Origin: Celeribacter baekdonensis B30
Lineage (GTDB): Bacteria; Pseudomonadota; Alphaproteobacteria; Rhodobacterales; Rhodobacteraceae
Assembly: GCF_000299875.1 (NCBI RefSeq)
Contig: NZ_AMRK01000009.1
Span: forward strand, 1 to 64,000
Reading direction: 5' to 3'
DNA: 64,000 nucleotides
Each line of letters starts with the position of its first letter. Positions within the stretch are counted from its first letter, which is position 1. The notes under the pieces are model-generated. The model was not told the DNA's origin and did not search any database. It was given only the letters and a program-made list of their open reading frames with translations. Shown piece after piece: positions 16,941 through 24,566 of this stretch. Position numbers and translations under genes: made by a program.

Positions 16941-17941
16941 GCATGGCCCCGGCACAAAAGATAAGCACGCCCGCACGGCGCCGGATTGACCTGCAGGTCG
17001 TTGGCCCGATCGTGGCCCTGATTGCGCTCGTCCTCATCGGTATGGCGCTCAATTCCAACTTTCTGAGCTACGCCAATATCACCAACGTGCTGGCGCGCTC
17101 GTCCTTTATTGGCATCATCGCCGTGGGCATGACCTTCGTCATCACGGCTGGCGGTCTTGACCTGTCAGTCGGTTCCATGGCGGCCTTTGTGGCGGGGCTG
17201 ATGATTCTCGTGATGAACCTTTTGACCGACCGTCTCGGGGTCACGCTGCCTGTGATCTTCGCGGGCGTGGCTTTGGCGCTGATCTCGGGGCTGGTGGCGG
17301 GGCTCATCAACGGCTTGCTCATCACCCGCGTCGGCATCGAGGCTTTCATCGTTACGCTTGGCACCATGGGCATCTACCGTTCGCTCATCACCTGGCTCGC
17401 AGACGGTGGCACGCTGTCGCTCGGCTTTGAAATGCGCGAGCTTTATCGTCCCGTCTATTACGGTGGCATTGCCGGCATCAGCTGGCCGATCCTTGCCTTC
17501 GTGGCGGTGGCAATCATCGGTGAAATCGTGATGCGCCACACCGCTTTCGGACGCCACTGTGCCGCCATCGGGTCGAATGAGCGCGTCGCGCGCTATTCGT
17601 CGATCGCTGTGCTGCGGGTGCGGCTGGCGACCTATGTGCTGCTTGGCGTGCTCGTGGGCTTCGCTGTGGTGATGTATGTGCCGCGTCTGGGTTCTGCCTC
17701 GGCCTCGACCGGGCTTTTGTGGGAGCTTGAGGCCATCGCCGCCGTCATCATTGGTGGCACACTGCTCAAGGGCGGCTTTGGGCGGATCTGGGGCACCGTG
17801 GTGGGGGTGCTGATCCTCAGCCTAATCGGCAACATCCTCAACCTTACGGATTTCGTCAGCCCCTATCTCAACGGTGCCATTCAGGGGGCCGTGATTATTC
17901 TGGCGGTCGTGCTGCAGCGCAAGGGTGCGGCGGACCGGTAA
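16937..17941 (+). CDS. Sugar ABC importer permease (RbsC/XylH type)
   Basis: A 334-residue inner-membrane permease of the BPD_transp_2 family with about 8-10 hydrophobic helices. The conserved motif FVITAGGLDLSVGSMAAFVAG is in the N-terminal third. EAFIVTLGTMGIYRS and AIAAVIIGGTLLKGGFGRIWGT are the other family hallmarks. It is co-translated with the ATPase (ATGA overlap) and followed after 34 bp by the binding-protein gene. It forms the membrane channel of the importer, for a monosaccharide or keto-sugar by family and context. Confidence 0.94.
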   Translation: MSMAPAQKISTPARRRIDLQVVGPIVALIALVLIGMALNSNFLSYANITNVLARSSFIGIIAVGMTFVITAGGLDLSVGSMAAFVAGLMILVMNLLTDRLGVTLPVIFAGVALALISGLVAGLINGLLITRVGIEAFIVTLGTMGIYRSLITWLADGGTLSLGFEMRELYRPVYYGGIAGISWPILAFVAVAIIGEIVMRHTAFGRHCAAIGSNERVARYSSIAVLRVRLATYVLLGVLVGFAVVMYVPRLGSASASTGLLWELEAIAAVIIGGTLLKGGFGRIWGTVVGVLILSLIGNILNLTDFVSPYLNGAIQGAVIILAVVLQRKGAADR

Positions 17942-17975
17942 ACGAAACGTCATCTTTCTTGGGAGGAACTTACAG

Positions 17976-18911
17976 ATGATAAAGACTTTGATTGCAACCA
18001 CCGCACTCGTCACCGGCTTCAGCGCCGCAGCCGGGGCCGAGACCATCGGCGTCTCGATTCCCGCTGCCACTCACGGTTGGGCGGGCGCGTTGAATTTCCA
18101 CGCCGAACGTACGGTCGAGCGGTTGGAAAAGGTCTACCCGGATCTCGACTTCGTGTTGACCACCACCCCCGACAGCGCCACGCAAGTCTCGGATCTTGAG
18201 GACATGGTCGCCACCCGCGGCATCGACGCGCTTGTGGTGCTGCCCTTCGAATCCGAACCCCTCACCGGTCCAATTCAGCGTATCGCCGACAGCGGCACTT
18301 GGGTCACAGTGGTTGACCGCGGCCTTGCCGTGGACGGCATCGAGAATCTCTATGTGGCGGGCGACAACAACAGCTTCGGGCGCACTGCGGGTGAGTATTT
18401 TGCCGAGACGCTCGACGAAGGCGCCAAGGTCGTGGTGATGCGCGGCATCCCGTCAACCGTCGACAACGAGCGTGTGGCGGGATTCGAGGCCGCGATTGAC
18501 GGCGCTGGTATTGAGGTACTGGCGATGGATCATGGCAATTGGAATCGTGACACGGCCTTCACTTTGATGCAGGACTGGCTGTCGCGCTTCGGGCAGATCG
18601 ACGCAGTCTGGGCCGCCGATGACGACATGGCCGTGGGTGCGCTGGCAGCCATCGAACAGGCGGGCCGCACCGGCGAGATGTTCGTGGTCGGCGGCGCTGG
18701 CATGAAGGAGATGGTCGACCGTATCCGCAGCGGCGACAAGAGCGTGCCGGTGAACGTCACATATCCGCCCGCAATGATCTCGACGGCCATCGAGATGACG
18801 GCTGCGGGCATCGTCGGCAACGCCCCCATGAGCGGCGACTTCATCATCGCCTCTGAGCTCATCACCCTCGATAACGCCGACGACTTTTACTTCGAAGACA
18901 GCCCGTACTGA
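17976..18911 (+). CDS. Periplasmic sugar-binding protein of the CUT2 importer
   Basis: A 311-residue periplasmic binding protein (peripla_BP_4/RbsB type). A Sec signal peptide (1-21, MIKTLIATTALVTGFSAAAGA) is followed by TIGVSIPAATHGWAGALNFHAE. DALVVLPFE, VTVVDRGL and AVWAADDDMAVGAL are the usual ligand-cleft segments. ATG 17976 is preceded by GGGAGGAA; an upstream in-frame start would run into the permease gene and lose the signal peptide. It delivers the substrate to the RbsA/RbsC-type complex encoded just before it. A hairpin follows it and may protect or attenuate the transcript. Confidence 0.94.
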   Translation: MIKTLIATTALVTGFSAAAGAETIGVSIPAATHGWAGALNFHAERTVERLEKVYPDLDFVLTTTPDSATQVSDLEDMVATRGIDALVVLPFESEPLTGPIQRIADSGTWVTVVDRGLAVDGIENLYVAGDNNSFGRTAGEYFAETLDEGAKVVVMRGIPSTVDNERVAGFEAAIDGAGIEVLAMDHGNWNRDTAFTLMQDWLSRFGQIDAVWAADDDMAVGALAAIEQAGRTGEMFVVGGAGMKEMVDRIRSGDKSVPVNVTYPPAMISTAIEMTAAGIVGNAPMSGDFIIASELITLDNADDFYFEDSPY

Positions 18912-18922
18912 TCCGAATTCAT

Positions 18923-18951
18923 CCGGCGCGCGGTCACCTGCCGCGCACCGG
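18923..18951 (+). terminator. G/C-rich hairpin behind the binding-protein gene
   Basis: CCGG-c-GCGCGG and CCGCGC-a-CCGG pair around a short loop, 12 bases after the stop codon. There is no T-run, so it is more likely an mRNA-stabilising or attenuating structure than a full terminator. Such structures are common after binding-protein genes that need high expression. Confidence 0.4.
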
Positions 18952-18989
18952 AGCTGACATAGTGATCCGAGGCGCAGTGCGTCCATCAA

Positions 18990-19003
18990 TGTAATCGGTT
19001 TCA
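18990..19003. promoter_or_regulatory. LacI-type operator 3 (TGTAATCGGTTTCA)
   Basis: Exact reverse complement of operator 2. It lies 64 bp upstream of the exported TIM-barrel gene, which points to a second LacI-controlled promoter for the exported-enzyme operon 19067-23078. Confidence 0.75.
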
Positions 19004-19066
19004 CGCGCGCATCCGTTTCCGGCGGACTTCCGCCGGGTTCCATCTGTCGCTGTCGAGGAGGACGAC

Positions 19067-19957
19067 ATGACTGATCTGTCAGAACGAGGACTCACGCGCC
19101 GTGCCCTGATGCAGGGGCTTGCGGTCGCAGGCACCAGCGGGGCGCTCTCTGCTCCGGCTGTTGCTCAATCCACCGCTGCACCGCTCAAAGGCAACATTCG
19201 TCATTCCGTTGCGCGCTGGACCTACGGATTCCTGTCGCTCGACGCGCTCTGTGCGCTTTGCCGCGACATCGGCATCGGTGCTGTGGATCTCTGCGGGCCG
19301 GACGACTGGCCGATACTAAAGGCGCATGGGCTCGACAGCTCGATGTGCAATGGTGCCGAACTTGGGCTTGAGGACGGCTGGGCGGAATCTGCCAACCACG
19401 ATGCACTGATCGGGCGCTACCTGCGCCACATCAATCTTGTGGCCGACGCCGGTTACCGCAATCTCATCCTGTTCAGCGGCAACCGCCGTGGCATGGACCC
19501 CGAAGCGGGGCTCGCCGCCTGCGCGAGCGGGCTAAAGCGCATCATCGGTGCCGCCGAGGCGCGTGGCGTGGTGCTGCATATGGAACTGCTGAACTCGCGG
19601 GTGAACCACCCCGACTATCTCTGTGACACCACCGCATGGGGCGTCGCGCTTTGCCAGCGGTTGGGGTCCGAAAACTTCAAGCTGCTCTATGACATTTATC
19701 ACATGCAGATCATGGAGGGCGACGTGATCCGCCGGATCACTGAGCACCACGACTGCTTTGGTCATTATCACACCGCTGGGAATCCGGGCCGCCACGAGCC
19801 CGACGACAATCAGGAACTGAATTACCCGGCGATCTGTCGGGCGATCCGCGACACCGGCTTTGACGGCTGGATCGCACAGGAGTTCGTGCCCAGCAACAAA
19901 ACACCGGCCGCGGCCGCGGAGGCGCTGCGCGCCGCCGTCGCGACCTGTGACGTCTAA
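19067..19957 (+). CDS. Tat-exported hydroxypyruvate-isomerase-like TIM-barrel protein
   Basis: A 296-residue protein with a twin-arginine leader (LTRRALMQGLAVAGTSGALS, cleavage near APAVAQS), then an AP_endonuc_2/Hyi-type TIM barrel. Putative metal ligands sit in VVLHMELLNSR (E), LLYDIYHMQ (D, H), CFGHYHTAGNPGRHE (H) and IAQEF (E). Tat export suggests folding with its metal in the cytosol and action in the periplasm. GTCGAGGAGGACGAC precedes the ATG. It heads the exported-enzyme operon with the GMC oxidase, its small subunit and DUF1080. Related TIM-barrel proteins cleave or eliminate 3-keto-glycosides, so that role is plausible but unproven. Confidence 0.85.
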   Translation: MTDLSERGLTRRALMQGLAVAGTSGALSAPAVAQSTAAPLKGNIRHSVARWTYGFLSLDALCALCRDIGIGAVDLCGPDDWPILKAHGLDSSMCNGAELGLEDGWAESANHDALIGRYLRHINLVADAGYRNLILFSGNRRGMDPEAGLAACASGLKRIIGAAEARGVVLHMELLNSRVNHPDYLCDTTAWGVALCQRLGSENFKLLYDIYHMQIMEGDVIRRITEHHDCFGHYHTAGNPGRHEPDDNQELNYPAICRAIRDTGFDGWIAQEFVPSNKTPAAAAEALRAAVATCDV

Positions 19958-19991
19958 CCGCCAGCATTTTCATCAGGAGGAGGAAAGCCAG

Positions 19992-21680
19992 ATGGCAGAC
20001 AACATGCACTACGACGCGATCGTCGTCGGATCAGGGATCAGCGGAGGATGGGCCGCCAAGGAACTGACCGAGCGCGGACTCAAGGTACTCATGCTCGAAC
20101 GCGGGCGCAACATCGAGCACCTGACCGATTACGTGAATGCCGACAAGGAAGCGTGGGACTACCCGCACCGCGGCAGCCCGACGACAGAGATGAAACGCAA
20201 GCATCCGGTGCTGCAGCGTGACTACCCGCTCAACGAGCCCACCAACGGCATGTGGGCCGACGAACAGGACAACCCCTATGTCGAGCACAAGCGCTTTGAC
20301 TGGTTCCGGGGCTACCACGTGGGGGGGCGCTCGCTGCTCTGGGGGCGTCAGAGCTACCGCTGGTCGGATACGGATTTCGAGGCCAACGCCAAGGAGGGCG
20401 TCGCGGTTGATTGGCCGATCCGCTACGCCGATATCGCGCCGTGGTACGACCATGTTGAGCGCTTCGCCGGAATTTCCGGGGCGCGCAACGGGCTTGATAT
20501 TCTGCCCGATGGTGAGTTCCTGCCACCGATCCCGCTTAATATCGTCGAGAAGGACGTGGCGGCCCGGTTGCAAAAGGCCTTTGGCGGCAAGCGCCATCTG
20601 ATCAACGCCCGCGTCGCCAACATCACCGAACCCAAACCGGAACAGAACCGGCTGAATTGTCAGTATCGCAACAAGTGCTGGTTGGGGTGCCCTTATGGGG
20701 CCTATTTCTCCACCCAGTCGGCGACACTTCCGGTGGCGGTGGCGACAGGCAACCTGACGCTGCGCCCCTTCTCGATCGTGCGGCAGGTGATGTACGACCG
20801 GGACCGCAAGCGTGCCACCGGGGTCGAGGTCATAGATGCCGAGACCGGGCAGACCTACGAATACACCGCCGACGTGATCTTCCTCAACGCTTCGACCTTC
20901 AATTCCACATGGGTGTTGATGAACTCGGCCACCGATGTCTGGGAGGGGGGGCTTGGATCGTCCTCGGGCGAGCTTGGGCACAACGTCATGGATCACCATT
21001 TCCGCGTCGGGGCAGAGGGCCGTGTCGAGGGGTATGATGACAAGTACTACTTCGGCCGCCGCCCAGCGGGGTTCTACATTCCGCGCTTTCGCAACGTCGA
21101 GGGCGCGCCGCGCGACTACCTGCGCGGCTTTGGCTATCAGGGCTCGGCCAGCCGTCAGGGTTGGAAACGCGAGATCGCCGAGCTGAACATCGGCAAGGAT
21201 CTCAAAGAGGCGCTGTCGAAACCCGGCGACTGGCGTATCGGTATGACCGGCTTTGGCGAGATGCTGCCCGATCACGCCAACCGTATCGCGCTCGATGGCA
21301 CAGTGACCGACAAATGGGGTCTGCCGGTTCTGGCGATCAGCGTCGAGCTTGGCGAGAATGAAAAGAAAATGCGCGTCGACATGCAGCAGGATGCGGTGGA
21401 GATGTTCGAAGCTGCAGGCCTCGTCGACGTGAAGCCGACTGAAAGCGACTATGCCCCCGGTATGGGCATCCACGAAATGGGCACCGCCCGCATGGGCCGC
21501 GATCCCGCAACGTCGGTGCTGAACCAGCACAATCAGGTTTGGGATGCGCCCAATGTCTATGTCACCGACGGCAGTTGCATGACGTCGTCCAGCTGCGTCA
21601 ATCCCTCGCTTACCTACATGGCGCTGACAGCGCGGGCTGCGGCCCACGCGGTTGAGAGCCTCAAATCTGGAGATCTGTGA
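19992..21680 (+). CDS. GMC-family FAD-dependent sugar 3-dehydrogenase-like catalytic subunit
   Basis: A 562-residue glucose-methanol-choline oxidoreductase. FAD motif GSGISG is at 13-18 and the C-terminal GIHEMGTARMG and SSCVNPSLT supply the likely active-site H494 and N537. C223, C229 and C233 (CQYRNKCWLGC, C-x5-C-x3-C) have the spacing reported for the 3Fe-4S cluster of bacterial FAD-glucose dehydrogenase. It has no signal peptide of its own, and the next gene encodes a Tat-signal small subunit, the known hitchhiker arrangement. ATG 19992 follows AGGAGGAGGAAAG. The expected reaction is oxidation of a glycoside or sugar hydroxyl (C3 in the Agrobacterium/Halomonas relatives) in the periplasm. 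Confidence 0.9.
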   Translation: MADNMHYDAIVVGSGISGGWAAKELTERGLKVLMLERGRNIEHLTDYVNADKEAWDYPHRGSPTTEMKRKHPVLQRDYPLNEPTNGMWADEQDNPYVEHKRFDWFRGYHVGGRSLLWGRQSYRWSDTDFEANAKEGVAVDWPIRYADIAPWYDHVERFAGISGARNGLDILPDGEFLPPIPLNIVEKDVAARLQKAFGGKRHLINARVANITEPKPEQNRLNCQYRNKCWLGCPYGAYFSTQSATLPVAVATGNLTLRPFSIVRQVMYDRDRKRATGVEVIDAETGQTYEYTADVIFLNASTFNSTWVLMNSATDVWEGGLGSSSGELGHNVMDHHFRVGAEGRVEGYDDKYYFGRRPAGFYIPRFRNVEGAPRDYLRGFGYQGSASRQGWKREIAELNIGKDLKEALSKPGDWRIGMTGFGEMLPDHANRIALDGTVTDKWGLPVLAISVELGENEKKMRVDMQQDAVEMFEAAGLVDVKPTESDYAPGMGIHEMGTARMGRDPATSVLNQHNQVWDAPNVYVTDGSCMTSSSCVNPSLTYMALTARAAAHAVESLKSGDL

Positions 21681-22228
21681 TGAACCGTCGCGACCTACTT
21701 GCCTTTATCGCTGCCGCCACAGGGACCGCGTTGATCGGTGCACCCGCGGCGCGGGCCTATGATGAAACCTCGATTGGCGAAAACCTCTTTTCCCCCGAGG
21801 ATGCCGCGTTTCTCAACGACGTGGCCGAGGTGATCCTGCCTGAGACGGAGACGCCCGGCGCGCGTGCCGCCGATGTGGGGGGCTTCATGACCGTCTATGT
21901 CAGCGACTGCTACACGGGCGCGCAACAGGAGCGTTTCCGCGAGAGTCTCGCCACGCTGCGCGGCTGGAGCGAGGATGTTTACGGCAAACCATTCGGCGCG
22001 CTTTCGGCCTCGGAACAGACCGCAATGATCGAGGACATCGCGCGGCTTGCGCGGATAGAGACGGAAAAGGGCGCAACGCCGCACTGGTTCACGCCGATCC
22101 ACCAGCTGACGCTCTTTGGCTTTTTCACCTCGGAACTCGGGGCGAACGAGGTGCTGCGCTACGAGCCGGTGCCGGGCGAATACATCGGCGATCTCGATTA
22201 TGACGGTGGCCCTGCCTGGGCCACCTGA
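21680..22228 (+). CDS. Gluconate 2-dehydrogenase subunit 3-like small Tat subunit
   Basis: A 182-residue protein. A Tat leader (MNRRDLLAFIAAATGTALIG ... AARA, about 1-26) is followed by a helical domain typical of the gluconate_2-dh3 family: FLNDVAEVILPETETPGARA, then VYVSDCY. It is the small partner that exports and stabilises GMC dehydrogenases. The ATG shares one base with the GMC stop codon (TGATG), so synthesis is tightly coupled. A third, cytochrome c subunit usually completes such complexes but is not encoded nearby. Confidence 0.88.
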   Translation: MNRRDLLAFIAAATGTALIGAPAARAYDETSIGENLFSPEDAAFLNDVAEVILPETETPGARAADVGGFMTVYVSDCYTGAQQERFRESLATLRGWSEDVYGKPFGALSASEQTAMIEDIARLARIETEKGATPHWFTPIHQLTLFGFFTSELGANEVLRYEPVPGEYIGDLDYDGGPAWAT

Positions 22229-22273
22229 TTGACCAGATTGAAGTGCGGGGCGGTCTGCGGGCATGCCCCGGCT

Positions 22274-22318
22274 CAACTGTGCATGGCGCAACTGTGCAAG
22301 GCGCAACCGTATAAGGAG
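22274..22318 (+). repeat. Three tandem 15-bp repeats running into a ribosome binding site
   Basis: CAACTGTGCATGGCG (22274-22288), CAACTGTGCAAGGCG (22289-22303) and the degenerate CAACCGTATAAGGAG (22304-22318) follow each other without a gap. The last unit has drifted into AAGGAG, the Shine-Dalgarno of the DUF1080 gene. Confidence 0.8.
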
Positions 22319-22322
22319 ACGA

Positions 22323-23078
22323 ATGATGATGGACTATCGTATGGCCGCTGTGTGGCTGTTGGCCCCGGCCCTGATGGCCGCTCCAGTGGCGGCGCAGGAG
22401 ATGAACCGCAGGGCGCAATCGGAAGTGACCGAAATATGGGAGCCGGTGCCGCGCAGCGTCGCGACCACCGAAGGGCAACCGCCCTCGGATGCGGTGGTGC
22501 TGTTCGACGGCACCGGCTTTGACGCTTGGGAGGCTGAGCAGGGCGGTCAGATCGGCTGGAGCCTTGAGGAAGACGCGATGACTGTCGCTTCGGGGTCGGG
22601 CGGCATTCGCACGAAAGAGGCGTTCTGCGATGTGCAGTTGCATGTGGAGTGGCGCACGCCTTCTGAGACGGCAGGCTTTGACGGGCAGGACCGTGGCAAC
22701 AGCGGTATTTTCCTGCAGGAGCGGTACGAGATCCAGGTTCTCGACAGCTCCGACAATGCGACCTACGCCAACGGGCAGGCGGGGTCGGTTTACAAACAGC
22801 ATCCGCCTCTGGTGAACGCCTCACGCGCGCCGGGGGAATGGCAGAGTTACGACATCCTTTTCGATGCGCCGATTTTCTCCGAACATGGCGCACTGCGCCG
22901 TCCGGCCTATGTGACGGTGTTGCAGAACGGCGTTGTCGTACAGAACCATGCCCAGATTCAGGGACCCACGGTCTGGATCGGTGCGCCCAGCTATGAGGCG
23001 CATGGCTGTGCGCCGATCTTTCTGCAGGATCACAACTCGGACGTGAGTTACCGCAACATCTGGCTGCGTCCGATTTGA
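22323..23078 (+). CDS. Exported DUF1080 / 3-keto-glycoside hydrolase-type protein
   Basis: About 251 residues. A Sec signal peptide (MAAVWLLAPALMAAPVAAQE) precedes a DUF1080 (PF06439, 3-keto-disaccharide hydrolase) beta-sandwich: VVLFDGTGFDAWEA, NSGIFLQERYEIQVLDS, AGSVYKQHPPLVNASRAPGEW, and a C-terminal IFLQDHNSDVSYRNIWLRPI. Three consecutive ATGs (22323, 22326, 22329) follow AAGGAG; the second has the best spacing. Members of this family cleave 3-keto-glycosides made by periplasmic C3 oxidation, which fits the GMC pair encoded just upstream. A perfect hairpin terminator follows. Confidence 0.88.
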   Translation: MMMDYRMAAVWLLAPALMAAPVAAQEMNRRAQSEVTEIWEPVPRSVATTEGQPPSDAVVLFDGTGFDAWEAEQGGQIGWSLEEDAMTVASGSGGIRTKEAFCDVQLHVEWRTPSETAGFDGQDRGNSGIFLQERYEIQVLDSSDNATYANGQAGSVYKQHPPLVNASRAPGEWQSYDILFDAPIFSEHGALRRPAYVTVLQNGVVVQNHAQIQGPTVWIGAPSYEAHGCAPIFLQDHNSDVSYRNIWLRPI

Positions 23079-23114
23079 TCCTGGGGATGTGGCATGAAAG
23101 GGATGCGACATGAA

Positions 23115-23142
23115 AAAGGGCCGCAGGGGACTGCGGCCCTTT
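23115..23142. terminator. Bidirectional hairpin terminator between convergent genes
   Basis: Perfect 12-bp stem (AAAGGGCCGCAG / CTGCGGCCCTTT) with a GGGA loop, A-rich before and T-rich after. It sits between the plus-strand DUF1080 gene and the minus-strand TIM-barrel gene and should stop transcription from both sides. Confidence 0.88.
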
Positions 23143-23163
23143 ACGTTTTTCCGGCTGATGGTG

Positions 23164-24015
23164 TTAGCGTGTCGCGCTCTCGGGCAGCATTTCGACGAGA
23201 AAGTCTGCGCCCTCAGTTGCCACCGCCGCCGCATCCACAGGCAGGTCATGTTCGATGATGTACCAGTGGACACCGGCATCTTCTGCGGCTTGCAGGATTG
23301 ACGCCCAGTCGAGTGTGCCCTGACCCGGAATGGCAAAGCCGCGCTGGTCCGTGTTCTCGCCCTCGGGGGCGTTGTCCTTGACATGCACGGCGAAGACGCG
23401 CCCGTCGAAGCGCCCGAGGTATTCCGCAGGGTCAAGCCCGCCACGATCGACCCACGCCAGATCAATCTCGGCCATGACCTCAGGACCTGCAGCCTCCATC
23501 ACGATCTCCAGCGCGGTGCGCCCATCGTACTCAACCATCTCGAAATCGTGGTTGTGATAGGCGAGCGTCATGCCGTCGTCGGCGATCTCGTTGGCAATCT
23601 GTTTCAGCTCTTCGCCCAGTGCGGTCCAGCCCGCGACGTCGGTGGGGCGCATGTCTTCGGCGAGATAGGGCACAGTGAGATAGCTGTTGCCGAGCGTTTC
23701 GTTGAAGGCCACGACCTCGTCGAGGTTATCGCGCAGATCGGCAAGTTGGGCGTGGGTCGAGATTGCGGTGATCCCGTGCGTGTCGAGCAGCGCCTTCAGC
23801 GCGTCGGCGGATTGATTTTGAAAGCCCACGGTCTCGACGGCGGTGATGCCCGCGGCCTCGACGGCGGCGAGTTGCTCCTCAAGGGTGCCATGATCGCGCA
23901 GCGTATACATCTGGATTGCGATCGGCAGGTCCGAGACAGCGCGGTTCTGCGCGAGGGCGGTTGTGGCGCAAAGCGCGGCGACAACGGCCACAAGGGTGGT
24001 CGATTTGTAAGTCAT
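23164..24015 (-). CDS. Sec-exported sugar phosphate isomerase/epimerase-like TIM-barrel protein
   Basis: A 283-residue protein. A Sec signal peptide (MTYKSTTLVAVVAALCATTALA, 1-22) is followed by an AP_endonuc_2 barrel: PIAIQMYTLRDHG at the start, LAYHNHDFEMVEYDG, MAEIDLAWVDRGGLDP, VFAVHVKDNAPEG and WYIIEHDLP carry the metal-ligand E/D/H/E positions. It is the third TIM-barrel protein of the locus and the second exported one. It is transcribed alone on the minus strand with two LacI operators directly upstream, so it belongs to the same regulon. Likely a periplasmic keto-glycoside lyase or isomerase. Confidence 0.88.
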   Translation of the reverse strand: MTYKSTTLVAVVAALCATTALAQNRAVSDLPIAIQMYTLRDHGTLEEQLAAVEAAGITAVETVGFQNQSADALKALLDTHGITAISTHAQLADLRDNLDEVVAFNETLGNSYLTVPYLAEDMRPTDVAGWTALGEELKQIANEIADDGMTLAYHNHDFEMVEYDGRTALEIVMEAAGPEVMAEIDLAWVDRGGLDPAEYLGRFDGRVFAVHVKDNAPEGENTDQRGFAIPGQGTLDWASILQAAEDAGVHWYIIEHDLPVDAAAVATEGADFLVEMLPESATR

Positions 24016-24069
24016 AGGTATCCTCCCAAGAATGCTGCGACCCCCTCCGCGGAGTCGTGCGAATCAAAA

Positions 24070-24083
24070 TGTAATGGTTTTCA
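24070..24083. promoter_or_regulatory. LacI-type operator 4 (TGTAATGGTTTTCA)
   Basis: LacI-family 14-mer 55 bp upstream of the TIM-barrel ATG at 24015. It is an exact inverted copy of operator 5, with centres 21 bp apart, two helical turns. Confidence 0.75.
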
Positions 24084-24090
24084 TTTGTTG

Positions 24091-24104
24091 TGAAAACCAT
24101 TACA
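24091..24104. promoter_or_regulatory. LacI-type operator 5 (TGAAAACCATTACA)
   Basis: Perfect reverse complement of operator 4. Two identical sites on the same DNA face suggest cooperative or tetrameric binding at this promoter. Confidence 0.75.
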
Positions 24105-24566
24105 TAAGCCAACTTGTGAAAATTCTTCACTCAGGGTGTCAATGGTTTAGAGGTTAGGCATGGGGGCTGGGTCACATTCGATAGTGTCGGTTGAAGTATC
24201 GGTGCCCGGTGCCAGAAACGGGGACAGTGCGCGGGATTGGTCGTAAAAGTCCGTGGATCTGTATTCCGGTCGTAGTTACATATGCCTGTCTCAACGTAAC
24301 CAAAGAGTGAGGATGAGGCAGGCCTCCAGAATCGTGCAGAGCCACGGCGACCGGCACCGAGGGGGCAGTGGTCCTAGGCGCACCAGCGACAGCTTAGACT
24401 TTCGTTAGATCAAGCAGTTTAAAACATAAGGACAGGTTTGGCCGGAAATGCCGGTCCTGTTTGATTTCCAAAACGCAAGAAGTAGGACCAGAAAAAGGTT
24501 AACAGCACGAATCGCCTGTGTTAGCGTGACGCCAATAAAATAAAAAACTTGGCAGGCATACAGGCA
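24105..24566. other. Intergenic boundary between the sugar locus and core genes
   Basis: About 460 bp without a supported gene. An imperfect hairpin ACAGG...CCGG-aaatg-CCGG...CCTGT lies near 24431-24460. No tRNA or obvious attachment site was seen. Base composition changes across it. Confidence 0.4.

Noticed and set aside
20031-21647. 538-residue minus-strand open frame inside the GMC gene
   Set aside because: Antisense shadow; the plus-strand GMC motifs are unambiguous.
22274-22318. CRISPR-like repeat
   Set aside because: Units of 15 bp adjoin directly without spacers, and no cas gene is present.
24105-24566. tRNA or phage attachment site at the accessory/core junction
   Set aside because: No cloverleaf, direct repeat or integrase remnant could be found by eye.
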